NCBI RefSeq assembly: GCF_019279795.1
Contig: NC_056743.1
Location: 867,655,364 to 867,719,363, forward strand
Origin: Protopterus annectens
Taxonomy: Eukaryota > Chordata > Ceratodontiformes > Protopteridae
DNA length: 64,000 bases
Direction: 5' to 3'
The notes under the pieces: generated by a model
Told to the model about the DNA's origin: nothing
Databases searched by the model: none
Seen by the model: only the letters and a program-made list of their open reading frames with translations
Position numbers and translations under genes: made by a program
Shown: positions 20,341 through 32,800 of the stretch, piece by piece
Layout of the letters: each line of letters opens with the position of its first letter
Numbering within the stretch: position 1 is the first letter of the stretch

Positions 20341-21020
20341 GATGAGGAGTTAAATGGCAAAAATTCACAAGCAAGGCTCCAAGGGAAAAATCTTAATGTT
20401 ACAATCAACACTCAAATGCCATTACATTGTCTGAAAAATGAAAACGGCAAAATTCAAAACTTACTAACATTTCTAAAACATTTTCCCATGGAGATCATGT
20501 GCCATTGCCCCCTTAATGTACTAACTCAGACTGCTGTAATTCTGAGTATGGAGAATTCTTTGTCACGCCACAATCTGTCATGTAAACCACAAATGAACAT
20601 TAGTGATAGCACCTGACTACGGACAGCAAGTCTGTAGCATTTATGCCTGAGCCCCTCCCCAAAGACAGACAAAGAACCTAGTCTAAAAATACTTCCAAAA
20701 CACAAAGCATGTATGCAGAAGCATTTACAAACCTATTTTAAATCTGAATTAGTAGCTCCATCCTCAACAGCAGGACTAAGCCTGGAAGCCTTTAGTCAGG
20801 TCAGCACCTGACATTTCTGCAATTTACAAACCCTTTTCCTTTATCCACAAAGGGAATTTGCTTCTAATATATATCATCATTAGACCAAGCAAAGGCAAAT
20901 CAGAAAAAGTAATAATCAAAAAACCTCTACACCATGTCTGAGCTTAAGTAAAATGTACAAATGCTCATCCAGATCCACCACTATGGCAAACAGAACGTCT
21001 GCATCTTAGACTATTAGACA
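20341..21020. other. Unassigned sequence
   Basis: No coding, terminal repeats or SINE boxes seen. AT-rich unique-looking DNA. Confidence 0.55.
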
Positions 21021-21097
21021 TGCGTCTGGAGCGTTTCCCCCCAAGGGCTCTGCTGAAAATGGGCTCTGTCCCAGTCAGATTTTCCCAGAAAAAAATA
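21021..21097 (+). mobile_element. L2/SINE 3' tail remnant
   Basis: gacatgcgtctggagcgttt, ccaagggctctgctgaaaat and cagattttcccag match the tail block of the SINE at 6925-6995. Only the 3' part remains. DIRS copy C starts directly after it, and the flank on the far side (27319) reads ttaaataaagg, which could be the rest of the (TAAA)-type tail. Confidence 0.65.
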
Positions 21098-21290
21098 ATT
21101 TATGTATTCATCATAACGTTCCATGTTTGTTGTCCATCTTGCCATTCATTCTTACAATGATGGGTTCGGAGGCGATCCTCGGCTTTGACTCGGGCGAATA
21201 CTTAGCTGAAGGTCTCAAATCTGGCTCATGGCAAGAAGGTATCCCACAATGCAGTGGTGCAATTCCCCTGATCTTGTTTGCTGCTACTAC
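21098..21290. repeat. Left terminal repeat of DIRS copy C
   Basis: Outer segment tatgtattcatcataacg is specific to this end and is complemented in the ICR. The inner part from cttgccattcattcttac onward is inverted at the other end of the element. Confidence 0.82.
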
Positions 21291-21458
21291 TGAACAATAT
21301 GTATACTATATACATATCTACAAATATATACACATATAACCAAGTCCATACTATACATACTGGAAGAAGAAACAAGCTGAGACAAAGAACTCCTGAAAGT
21401 AGTAAAAAATCTACCAGGTCCACAAGGAGTCTTTGGCAGGGGGAAGGAGGGAGAGTTC

Positions 21459-21566
21459 GTAAGAATGAATGGCGAGATGGAGAACAAACACGGAACGTTA
21501 TGGTGAGTACATAACTTCTTTTATGTTATGTTGTCCTATCTCGCTTTCCTTCTTACACTGATGGGA
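21459..21566. repeat. Internal complementary region of DIRS copy C
   Basis: Left part (21459-21516) is the reverse complement of the left outer end: cggaacgttatggtgagtac versus tattcatcataacgttcc. The right part (21517-21566) has gttgtcctatctcgc, the complement of the right outer end. This is independent confirmation of DIRS architecture in a different family. Confidence 0.82.
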
Positions 21567-21589
21567 CAGCATCCCTAGCACGTTTACAG

Positions 21590-22560
21590 TGGGTGGCTCA
21601 CGGAAGTACACCTTTAAGCACCATGGAAACAAAGGATGCCCTGTCCTTGGAGGCCAAATCCACTTTGTAATGAGTGATAAAAATATGTGTAGTCGTCCAA
21701 GTAGCTGCTGCACAAATATCCATGGGAATTCTGGCTTGAAAAGCAGATGGCGTAGCCACTGCTCTAGTGGAATGAGCCTTCACTTTGAAAGGTAAATCTC
21801 TTTGATTTGAGTTATAGATGAATGTAATACAATTAGAAAGCCAGTTGGAAAGAGTAGTTTTTGAGAATGAGCTTCCTTTTTTTGCATCAGTGGATACAAA
21901 TAACTGGCCAGATTTTCTGAAGTCTTTGGTCCTACGCAAATAGAATCTGAGTTGTCTAGGCACATCCAGTTGATGTAATTTGTACTCTGCTTTGCTGCTA
22001 TGATTAGGGAAAAAAAACACTGGAAGTTCTATAGATTGGTTTATGTTGTTTGGAGAAGAGACTTTAGGTAGAAAGGATGGGTTTTGTACACAAGGACACC
22101 CTATCCTTATGAAAACCGAAATCTGATGGTTTAATGGAAAGAGCTTGCAACTCTGACACTCTTTTAGCAGAAGTTATAGCCACTAGAACCAAGGTTCCAG
22201 GAAAGGAACTTGAGGTCTGAAGATGAAGAGGGCTAAAAAGATGGTAACGTGAGTTGAGACAGAACAAAATTTAGATCCCAAAGAGAAAGGGGTTCCTTAA
22301 AGGGAGGTCTTAAGAAGGCTTTACACAACCTATGTGACATTAAGTTGGAAGTAGAATCAATGTGAAAGATTGAAACTGCAGCTAGATGAACCCTGATGGT
22401 TGCTGCAGCTGAGCCTTGTTGAAACAGTTCAGCCAAAAATTCCACAATAGAATGAATAGGTGCAGAAAAAGGATTGATGTTCCTGTCTTGAGCCCAAAAG
22501 GAAAACCTCTTCCATTTACTAGAATACAGCTTTCTAGTGGAAGCTTTATGCGAGGACATT
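21590..22560 (-). pseudogene. Tyrosine recombinase (DIRS copy C)
   Basis: N-terminal DNA-binding part at 22233-22559 (SSHKASTRKLYSSKWKRF, IRVHLAAVSIFH). The catalytic domain shows VAITSAKRVSELQALSI (first Arg; 22130-22195). A separate frame at 21598-22020 gives KAHSTRAVATPSAF (HxxR), AAATWTTTHIF (Trp) and HYKVDLAS, where the Tyr is the likely nucleophile. All catalytic residues are visible, but the frame is split in three. Confidence 0.88.
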
Positions 22561-22887
22561 AAGATGTGTCTAATTGTAGGAGTAAAATTGTGAAGCCCAA
22601 GTTGGGAAGTGGAGCAGCCAGGCTGTCAATTTTTTGGTGTGGAGAAAAGGATGAAGCTCCCCTGACATACAAGTCAGCAGATCTGGCACTGGGTCCAGAA
22701 TTCAAAGCTTCTCCTGAAGATGAGGCCAAAGGAAGGGGAACCAAACTTGGCGAGGCCAGTAAGGGGCAATGAGAATTATCCTGCTTCCCGAGTATTGTGC
22801 TTTCTGAATTACTCTGGGTAGGAGAGGAAAAGCATAAAGAAGTCCTGAGGGCCAGTCGTGAGCAAGTGCGTCTCTTGGCGTCTCCCC

Positions 22888-24330
22888 TCAGAGGGGGGAA
22901 TTAGGGTAAAGTAGTTGCTGCACTTGGTATTCATGGGAGTGGCAAAGAGATCGCAGCAAGGCTGACCCCATGTTCAGAAAATCATTTCCGCTACATTGTG
23001 ATTGAGACCACTCGTGAGGCATTAGGATTGCTCTGCTCAGCTTCTCCGCTATCACATTGGACTTCCCCAGAATGTGCATTGCAATTAGAAAGAGCTGGGA
23101 AGAAACTGCCCATTGCCACACTATTAGGGCTTCTCGACAAAGGGGGGTAATATCTGGCTCCCCCTGCTTATGTACCAAACCACAGACATATTGTCTGACT
23201 GTATCACAATTGTCCCTAAAGCGGGAGAGTCTTGAAGTGCTTGCAACGCAAGAAGCACTGCTCTCATCTCTAGAACATTTATATGCAAGTGAGCCTTGTG
23301 TTCTTGCCATGTACCTTGGACTGTTCTTCCCAGATAATTCCCCCCCACCTTATCTGGTCACTGCAGCTATTGGGTTGATGTGTACAAAGGGTCTGCCTAT
23401 TGTCACATGAGTGGAGTGTATCCACCATCTTCAGTCATTCTTGCAAGATTCCATTATTCTGATCAGGTGAGACATTGGAAGCTCTTGAAGTGACCATTGG
23501 GAGCGCAACAGTCATTGAAGGATCCTCATGTGCATTCTGGCAAGAGGGACCAGTGTAATCATGGAAGCCATTGTTCCTAGTAACCTTAGAATTATCTTTG
23601 CTTTCACTTTGGTCTTGGGAAGGAGGTGAAGGATCTGCTGTCTGAGTGCTATAACTTTTTTCTGTTGGAATATGTGCTATCATGGAGGTGGTGTCTAGAT
23701 CTGCACCTACGAATGTAATACGCTGACAGGGCAACAAGGCAGATTTTTGAAAGTTTACTATAATACCCAGCTGATTGCAGATGTCCAAAGTTAGGTCCCT
23801 GGCTTGTAGGAGTAGATGCTTGTTGCTGGCAGATAGGAGCCAGTTGTCTAGATAGGAAAACAGACTGAATACTAGATGTCTCAGGTGAGCCGTGACTACT
23901 GCCATACATTAGTGAGCACTCTGGGTGCTGTAGTGAGACCAAAGGGCAGAGCTCTGAACTTGTAATGGCTGGCTCCCAACCGGAAGCGCAAGTATATGTC
24001 CTGTCCATTTTTATGTGGTAGTAAGTATCTTGAAGGTCTATCAGGCACATACAATCATCTTTCCCTAAAAAGGGAAGTATAGACTGCAGTGTCACCATTC
24101 GGAACTTTGACTTCTTGACAGATTCGTTTTACTTGCTTAGGTCTAATATGGGCCTCCACAGTCCTCTGTTCTTTTTGGCACCAAAAAGAATCTTGAGTAA
24201 GTTCCGAATCCTATTTGGTCTGCGGGAACTTCTTGGATGACTCTTTTGTGGAGCAACTTTTGAATCTCCACAGTTGCTTGTTCCCTTAGATTGGGTGGAA
24301 CATCTGGGATTGTTTTGGTCTGTGGAACAG
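22888..24330 (-). pseudogene. Reverse transcriptase-RNase H (DIRS copy C)
   Basis: RT at 23435-24098: MVTLQSILPFLGKDDCMCLI then DLQDTYYHI (first Asp). The catalytic box lies in FSYLDNWLLS, which is YLDN rather than YLDD. LGIIVNFQKSALLPCQ follows. RNase H is at 22888-23348 with LHINVLEMRAVLLALQAL, IQSDNMSVVWYISRG, HILGKSNVIAEKLSR and MPHEW. Frames are broken by several shifts. Confidence 0.87.
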
Positions 24331-24376
24331 TGTTAGAAAAAGGGATGGAGTATCCCCTGGATATTATATTTAGTAC

Positions 24377-26710
24377 CTATTTGTCATTTGTGATGTCTTG
24401 CCAGGCTTCTGGGCACACTGATAAATGTCCCCAGACTGCCTCCAGGGTAGAGCAGTTGGGCCTCCTTTCAGGTGCACTGATAAGGGCGTCCGCGAAAGGA
24501 ATCACAGTCAACCCGGTTTTGCGGGCCCACTCTGCCTCTAGGGCAGTGTCTACCATTATTACCTCCCCTTCTGCCCCTGGGGAAGGTATCACCCAGTGCA
24601 TCCTGGAAAATTCTCTTGGATCTTTTGAACCACATCTTTCCACTCTTCTGGCCTTTAGGATAAGGTCCAGAAAAACATACTCCAACAGCAGAGAGAGTTT
24701 TTCCTTCCTGCTCGCACAGGGTTAGTGTGTCTTTTACTTTGGGTCCAGGTGAGGAACCATCAAAAGGGGCATTAGTAAAGGTAGACTTAAAGGGCTCTGC
24801 AAAACTGCACAAGTGCATCCAGGAGCGTCTCCTAAGGGAAACTCTAGAACCCGCTGCCCTGCTCACGCCATCTGCTGCATAGGATATGAGCCTCATGTAG
24901 GAGTCGACAATGGAATTTAAGGTGGATAGCTGGGGGAGACCTTCTCATTCACCCATGCAGCTAATGAACCTTGTAGAGCATCTCCTAGCCCTTTCAGATC
25001 TCTTTGTAGCCTTGCAAAGTGGGATAAGTAGTTCAGTGATCACGGTGAGAAAGTCGTTGACAAAAAGACATGCTTCCCGTATCTTTCCACCATTCGAGAG
25101 TCTTTATTCAGAGGATGAACAGATGAGGAAGTCTCTGCAAGTTCCTTCTTGGTGGTTGCTGCCAATGACCATAGCATCTACAGGTACCACCCTTGGTTAG
25201 AAAGTCCTTGCCCGAAGGAGCTGACAAAAAATTGTTTGGCCTCAGGTGACTCCCTTTCAACTAACCAGGTCCATTATCTCATCGAAAGGCTGAGATATCC
25301 AGGAGGTTGAATGTTGGGATCCGAAAGCTCTCTGGTACACTGACTCACCAGAAGGGGTGGTGGCCTGCCAGCCACCTCTTTGCTTGAGGATCTCTAGAAT
25401 ATCTGCAAATGAGATATCATCAGAGGACGACCGTGGGGACCCTTCCAACTCAAAGTCAGTGTCTAAAGTGATGAACTCATCTGGGGAATCAACATGCTTC
25501 CTCTTGCACGTTCTCTTCTGAGGTGGCTCCTCAAAAGGACATTCTGGGGAGGCATGGGAAGAGAGGGGTTCGCCCACTGGGGGATCCTGAGGCTCTGGAT
25601 CTCTGCTGTCCTGTGGAATGGGTGGTGCAGAGACAGCAGCCGGTGCCTTAGGGGGATGAGTACTGGTATCCTGTGATGCTGAATGGGTAGACAACACACT
25701 CCTCATCAGCTCAAAGGCAGGTCCCGCCAGCACCGAAGACTCCATCAGCTCCGAGGAGACAGAGGAAGGCACTGGAACCAATGAGATCGGACCGAGGCTG
25801 ATGTGGGAGCTGAGCTAATCCGGGCCGACGCTCCGAGGGGGTAGACTCTGCACCGAAGATCGGGGCCAAGAATCCCCCCCCGGGGCTGACCAGGGAACCC
25901 CGGCTTCGGGCTCCCAGGCTCCTCGGATGGCACCGAAAGAGTAGGAGCAGATGTCGGCTCCATGAACACCGAAGGGGGTCCCAGAACAGACGGGTTCACA
26001 GTAAGCAGTACCACCCTCCCGGCTCCGAAGGACCAGCTTGGCTCATTGGAAGAACACTGGGTACACAGTAGGCTCGGAGACCAAATGGGTGGGAGCCAAG
26101 AATAACTTAGTCAGCACCAGTGACTTGCACCACCTGTTCCACGTCATCATCTGATAAATTCTTGGTGGACCTGGAAGATAAGGATGGAGAGCGAGACCTA
26201 TGAAGGATCGGAGATCTCAAAGTCGGAGAATCCAGCGAAATATCCATGGACCGGCTCCAAGTGGAGGTAATCTTGCGGCTCCGAAGGCTTTGGAGCCGAA
26301 GTACCAGACCTGTCAACCAAAATTACCTCCGACGGCTCCGAGGACTGTGGAGCAGAGGAAGTAGTGGTGTTTGAAATTTTAGGAAGTTTGACTGGCAGCT
26401 CCGACTGAGCCGATGTTGCGGGTGAATGTCTTTTCGGAGACTCATCTTTTTAGAGGAAGGAGACGAAGAAGAGGAACAACAACTATGGATGGCTTCCTCA
26501 AAAGAAGGCTTTAAGAGCCCTTTCAGAATCTCCTTGTTTCTCCTTTCCTGAAGTACTCTAGCACTAAAAGAATGGCAAAAGGTGCAGTCTTCTTGAAGAT
26601 GAATGGCACCAAGGCAATAATCCATCTGTGATGGACATTTTTTGTGAGCACTTCTGACATTTTTTAAAGCCCAAAGGCTTATGTTCTCTCTCTTTTGGGT
26701 CTTTGGACAT
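24377..26710 (-). pseudogene. Gag-like protein (DIRS copy C)
   Basis: ATG at 26710 (MSKDPKERE), then CQKC and, after a shift, DYCLGAIHLQEDCTFC. This is a CxxC plus C-x4-H-x4-C-x2-C array like the N-terminus of the other DIRS Gags. Poly-Ser and Pro-rich stretches follow. An acidic, Ser-rich segment with DDISFADILEIL is at 25257-25781. A basic C-terminus is at 24468-24896 (RGRRGGNNGRHCPRGR). That run suggests nucleic-acid binding. Stops and shifts throughout. Confidence 0.78.
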
Positions 26711-27149
26711 ATTTAAGGTAAGACCCCAAAGGCGACAGCAACAACAAGTAATAATTTAGCTAAGACTAATGAAGCTAATGCTACACCAACAATTACAACA
26801 GAACAAACATAAGGAATGACAAACAGGGGAAGAAAAATAGATCCTCTAACTGAAATGGTTCTATTTTGTAGACAAGACAATAATACACTACAAGCCCTCT
26901 AACTTAAACGAGCTATAAAGAAACTATCAGACAAACAACCACTACAAGGGACACCAAAAGGGCCTAAAAAGTGATGGCAAAAGCTATGCTAGAGGAAAAA
27001 ACTATCACGGTCTAACAGAGAGCAGCAAGGAGGCACAACAAGTAAAATATAAGATATTAGCTATACAGAAGCAAATATAACAATTTTAGAAAAAGATAAT
27101 AGAAAAATTTGACAACTTGGCCACGGCCAAGATGAGCACATCCAACCTC

Positions 27150-27318
27150 GTAAAGCAGCAAATGAGATCTGGGGAATTGCATCTCTGCACTGTGGGATAC
27201 CTTCTTGCCACGAGCCAGGTTTGAGACTTTTAGCTAGGTATTCGGCCGAGTCGGAGCCACGGCTCCAAACCCATCTCTGTAAGAATGAAGGTGAGACAGG
27301 ACAACAGATCATCAAATG
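27150..27318. repeat. Right terminal repeat of DIRS copy C
   Basis: Reverse complement begins near gttgtcctgtctcacctt and carries the same cattcttaca, gatgggtttgg and gcaagaaggtatcccaca blocks as the left repeat. The outer end was set by comparison with the ICR. Confidence 0.8.
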
Positions 27319-28483
27319 TTAAATAAAGGTCAATTCTTAGTAGCAACAGAACAGAGTCCCAAACTAATACTTCTGCACCACACCTTCGTGAGGTGCCACA
27401 TGCCAAATCAAAGTCACATCCTTGTAGTGTCCCAAGAAAGTATTTGGTGAATTCCAAACCATCTGCTATACAAATACTACCCAGGGATTTAGTCAAGAAA
27501 AGAGTTGGAGAAGTAGCCCTGCCCTGCTTAAATTACTAGGTGCAGAAGTCAAAGGTTTACTTTAAGTTTCTACACAAGAATAAGTCAGTCAACCAACTGA
27601 AAGCATCACTTTTAACTGCACATCCCAATTTCTTTGTTTTTGGGAATGAGTTAACTGTTGTGAACCCTTTCTTAAAATTTGGTTCTTTGCACAGAATCTT
27701 AGCTGCTTACAGATATCCACAGTATGTATCAGGTGTTTTGTCTCTTAACAGTAACTGGAAAATGCAGGCAAGTTAACACAGATTAATCTCAGTGACTCCA
27801 TGGACATAAGCTCATAAAAGACATTTATCCTAATGGAAATGTATAAAGTGGTGGCACAAAGTTTGTATAAAGTGGTGGCACAAAGTTTGTATTATTCAGA
27901 AGCAACTGGTGGAAGTCACAAGCATCGCAACAAATTTTTCCAAGATAAAAAATTCAAGTCTGCCAAAGAGCTGCTTCAAAAGGAGGAAGACTGCTCTAAA
28001 ACAAAGTTGCAAGTTCCACAGCGGGTCAAAAGCCTCTACAGTAGGTGGGCTAGGGAAAATGCTTCTGACAAAATCTTGCACATTTTCAAAAATGCCAGTG
28101 ACCGTGAGCAAAAACATTAATTTGCAAAACTAAGGCAAGTTGCACTTTTAAAGGTATAGCTACATGCACATTAATAAAAAAAAAAGCAATGCATGCTTTT
28201 TAAAAATTAGCATTCACTTCAATGTTACATAAATAGCTCAATTCCTTGGGTTCCTTTCTTTTTTTGAACATTATTCTAAATGTATTGTTCCTACAAATTC
28301 CATTCTACATATAAAAAAAAAAAAATTTAAGACACCACCTCAAATTTTTTTTTTTCCTTTACAATACATCCAGTACTTTAATTACAGTTGGCTTAGATTT
28401 TGAGTCCCATTTTTTAGCAATTACTTTTTTAGCAGACAATCCACAATTTATATCAGAGAAAATAAAATAAAATCTCTGCCTTA
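27319..28483. other. Unassigned; small open frames only
   Basis: A plus-strand frame at 27833-28120 is lysine-rich (KSAKELLQKEEDCSKT) but has no splice, start or family support. AT-rich and poly-A/T tracts at 28165-28380. Confidence 0.5.
27841..27888. repeat. 24-bp tandem duplication
   Basis: gtataaagtggtggcacaaa gttt is present twice without a mismatch, as expected for a recent replication-slippage duplication. Confidence 0.92.
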
Positions 28484-28491
28484 GCTACAAC

Positions 28492-29130
28492 CAGGGTTGC
28501 CAGACGTCCCTATTTGAGTAGCACAGTTCCGAGTTCAACATTCATATCCCAAGTCCAGCAATACGCGCTGAAAATTCCAACATACAACTTTCCAGCAATG
28601 TAAGGTACAGCCACACTACTCCAATAAAGTCAGTCACACGGTCTTAACCCAAATGTATATTTGCACACAAAGAACACAAGCAGTGAATGCTTTCCCCACT
28701 TCCTTGCCTGTTATCTTGCAATGTGAGTGGCTGCATATGCTGCCACCGGAAACAAGGCATTACAGTGGACTGACGCACTGATTGGTGTCAGATTGTTTTG
28801 TGTCGAGGCAGCTGCAGCCTGAGCTCCACATCTGAATATACATAGGGATTGGAAGGGGCATTTTACCATGGGCCATCTGTCTCCGGAGCCAGAACAGCAG
28901 CAGAAGCATAATAAGCAACGACTGCAGGATGGTTTTGGTGGACGTTTGATATCTTGCTCTTCCAGTTTTTAGCTCTGTGATAAACGTAGATATATTATTA
29001 TACTGATATTCCAAACTTGCCAGCAGAAACATTTAGCAGCAAAGAACCTTTTTGTTGGGGGGGGGGTGTCACAAAAATAAATCTGTCCTGGGACTCCCGA
29101 TCTGTGATTTTTGGAAATCTGGCAACCCTG
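28492..29130. mobile_element. hAT non-autonomous transposon (639 bp)
   Basis: Starts CAGGGTTGCCAGA and ends with its inverse TCTGGCAACCCTG. A perfect 8-bp duplication, gctacaac, lies at 28484-28491 and 29131-29138. The CAGGG start and 8-bp duplication place it in hAT. Internal open frames (28760-29032) do not resemble a transposase. Confidence 0.94.
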
Positions 29131-29513
29131 GCTACAACCATTTCCACTCTCAACATTTCTGATAAAATAGTGACTTTCCAAGATTGCTGCACACTGAAAA
29201 GGTTGAGTTGAGCTCTTCCAGTGTGAAGAGCCAAAAAAGACCCAGTGAAACTGTCAGTATAAGATTTAGTTACTGGCTAGTAATTACAGTGCCTGGGTGC
29301 CAACAAAGAAAACAGCTGAAGAATCGGATATAAAATAAACCAGAAAAGAAGAGGAGAAAACTCTGGATGGAAAGAATCTGCAGTTTAACAAAAAAAAAAT
29401 CATTACATTTTCAGCTTTAGTACAAGAGATAGCTTTCAGTAATTTAAAGGAAAATATAAAGCAAATGCATTCAATACAAGCATTTTTTTTTTAACAAGAA
29501 ACATCTTTATGGT
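29131..29513. other. Unassigned sequence
   Basis: No features beyond A-rich tracts near 29390 and 29485. Confidence 0.55.
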
Positions 29514-29690
29514 AGAAAGTTGGTATAATGGTTAAGGTGTTTACTTTACAGACACAAGGTAAAGGATTTGATTCTTACATGGGATAATTGGCTAAGCTTA
29601 AATGGTCCACATGGGCAATTAGCTTAGTACTAATCTAGGATATAAATCATCGTACATGACATAGGTCATGTAATATTTATATAAATGACA
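29514..29690 (+). mobile_element. tRNA-derived SINE, degraded
   Basis: Head: ttggtataatggttaaggtg (A-box region, 29520-29539), cagacacaaggta, and a B-box-like ggatttgattc (29564-29574). The phrase gggataattggctaagctta and gggcaattagcttagtac follow. Boxes have drifted from consensus. A different group from the SINEs at 6760 and 58669. Confidence 0.65.
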
Positions 29691-29849
29691 ATAAACCATA
29701 GCAACAATCTCATTTGCAAACATTATGCATTCCAAATTGGGCGACAACTGTAGCTGCAAACATTATACATCACTTTTAATATACCCAGCCATTGCTAGTC
29801 AACCATTACACAGCTCATTCAAATCTTGCCTTCTTTTACACCTTGTTCC

Positions 29850-32800
29850 TCCTTTGCATTTATTGATCCCACAGTTTCCATTTTTTCGTATGTAATTTGC
29901 TCCTACACTTTTCTAAAGATCCCAGTTCTAGTTGTTTTAACTATTACCATCTTCACTACTTCTAGTAAAGTTGGTTTAGACTGATTTTCATTTTCTAGTA
30001 ACTGCTTTTTTGGCAGCCATCATAATTAGACTCAGCAATGCCTATGTCTAAGCAATTCTGAGTTTGTATCATAGCTCAAAAAATCATTTCACCAGTCACT
30101 CCAACTTGCTCACCCAGCATCTCCGACACAGCAGTCTGCAGGTAATTTTTAAAGTCTACCAACTCATTACACTCCCAGAAAATATGTTCCCAAAGTTACC
30201 TCTCTGCCCCATCCTACCTCCAACATTTGCCGTCTACCAGGAGAAAAATTCTTTGAAGTCTGCTTGGGGTATAAAACTACCTATGTAAGCACTTCCAGGT
30301 AAAGACCATAAACCTCTTAGATTTTGTTGCATATTTGGGAGACATACATATATCCCCCCCCCAATATCCCCCCCCAACACTGCTTTGTGAATTGCTTATC
30401 TAATCTCTTTCCAGTTCTTCCTAACCTCCTCTGCTCGATTCTTATACTTATCACGCAATACTTTATATGCTCTACTAATTGCTCCTTTCTTTAATGGCAA
30501 CTTCTGTTCTAGATTGCACCAAAAACTCTACCAGTGCTGGTCTTTCGTTTAGGACCCCCCCCCCTCTATTTCTTTGTCTTTGCCTATACTCTGATATCAA
30601 TCCTTGATATGAATGGCAATATTTAGCCTGCAGTCAAAATAAGTTCTTGGCATCTTCCTATTATATTACATTACCTTTCCCTCTCTAGTTATTTGCTCCC
30701 AGTACCTTGGTTCCTTCGCCAGTTTTCTCCAATACATTCCCAACCCCTCTTGCCTACTTGTCTGTATCACCAATTGCAGTCATCCCTATCAGCAGAATCT
30801 CCTCTCTCCATTCCCATGTTGGTTAATTCTTAGAAGACCTTCTGCTACTTTACGGATATAATAATCTGTATGATTACTGTTGCTCTCCTTAAAGTTCTGC
30901 ATCCAAAATCCCAGTCTCTTCTTGTTACTTGACCTCCCCCCTACCCAGTTTCCTCATCACCTCTTTCCACTTTGAATTATAGTTTTCTGCTTGTGCTGTG
31001 TATAGGAGCCTTAACTTTGTTGTTCTGAAATACCCCTTCAACTCGGGTAATCAAAACCTGCCCTGTTCTACTGAAGAATAAGCTTATCCACTGACTTTTG
31101 CCATCTTCCCTTGACGAATAAAATCCTTTGGCTCTTTATTAATTGCCATCCACAACTTCTCTGGTTGATAAAATATGCCTGACCAATGTACAAGACTAAA
31201 CATTTTAACTGCCTGTATCTTACTATCAATATCCATATAACAGAGATTCCATGTTCTCAGTTTTTGTATTATATTTTTAGTCTCTTCCTAGCTGCCACAC
31301 CAGTATCATTTTTAAAGCCGTACTCCTAAATACTTCATTTTATCATGTCTCCATAAATATGGCTATTGCTGAAACAGTTCGTATGTGGGTACATCATTTT
31401 TAGATAATGCTCTTGTTTTTGCTTCATTAATTTTGTATCCCGAAAAGGTCTGATACTTTCTCAATATGTTCCACAACACTGTAATGTCTCTTCCTGTGTT
31501 TTGTCAGGTATAAAATAACATCATCTGCAAACACTGCCAGCTTTTCTTGACTACCATACCAATTATATCCTTGAATTTCTGAGTCCCTTATTTTCTTTGC
31601 CAATGATACTAAACATAATACAAATAATGAAGGGGAGAGAGGACACTCCTGCCTGGTTTTTCTGCTCAAGCAGAGATTATCAGAAAGAACCCCAACCATT
31701 TTAATTTTTGTCTCCGATCCTTCATATATCCTCCTAATCAACTTTTCAATTTTATCAGGGAATGCAAATCCTTCATTGCCCTGCTCATTAACATCACAGA
31801 TTACTCTGTCAAATGCTTTCTCTGCATCAAGACCCACCAACAGTGGTATTTTTTTACATTCAACTTCCCTCTGGATCATCAGTGTTCACTTTATGCTGTC
31901 AAATGTTTACCTCCCCTCCACAAAGCCACACTGATCCATATATATCAATTTTGGTATCACTTTTACCATTATTTTAGTCATTACAGACAAACACTTGATA
32001 ATCTTGGTTTAGGATTGAAATGGGCCTGTACGAAGCTGGATCTGATTGGTCTTTACCCTCTTTGGGTATTACAACCACAACCTCTTTCTTCCAGGATGTT
32101 GGTGCTTCTCCTCCACTTAAAATACTGTTAAACAAAACTTTCCTGATTTTTATCAGTTTTTTCACTCCTAGCTTACTAACTTCCAGAAGAATACCATCTA
32201 TTCCTGGGGACTTTCCAGTTGATTGGTTATACATCGCCATTTTTATCTCTGCTCTTCCTATCTTAACTGTTAGAGCCAACATTTACCTCTAACCTTGGCA
32301 TATTTAATTATTCCATAAACATTTCCATTTGTAACTTTTCTTGACTTCCATATTTCTCTGCTTTATACAGACTTTCACAGAATTTCCAAAATATTTCTAA
32401 TACTTCTACAGGATCTCATTACCTTCCTTGTTACAGGCTCCCCTAAACTTGGCAACAGCCCTTTCTACTTTGTTGTCCAAGTTCTCATGCCAAGTTTCTG
32501 TGCTTTAGTGTTATATCAAAAAAACAGCTGCTTAACAGCAATCTTTCTAAACGCATGTACATTTATCAAGGTAATCCCTTATTTTCTGCTTAGCATTCTG
32601 TAGTTGATCATCTTGTTCTGTGAGATTCCACCTATTCTGCAATACGTTAACATTTGTCAATCCCTCTAAATAATTGTTAATTCTTAACCATAGCTCCGTC
32701 TTATTTTCACCCTATTTTTAAACTCCACCTTAAATTTTATCCCACTCCCTATCTATATTTTCAGAAGTAATTTCTATTCTCTCAAATAGCTCCTGAATAC

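Larger units (their letters stand above)
21098..27318 (-). mobile_element. DIRS retrotransposon copy C (second family), near full length
   Basis: 6.2 kb, minus strand. Inverted termini share cattcttacaatgatgggtt, GACTCGG, gcaagaaggtatcccaca and caattcccc blocks (21098-21290 and 27150-27318). The ICR is at 21459-21566. Gag is at 26710-24377, RT/RNase H at about 24330-22888 and the recombinase at 22560-21590. The sequence is clearly divergent from the A/B/D/0 group: different ends, and a Gag with longer Ser/Pro regions. All genes are broken by shifts and stops. End positions are good to a few bases. Confidence 0.9.

Noticed and set aside
27833..28120. Lys-rich 95-codon plus-strand frame
   Set aside because: Starts in a 24-bp tandem duplication and has no splice sites, homology or partner features. 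Kept only as unassigned sequence.
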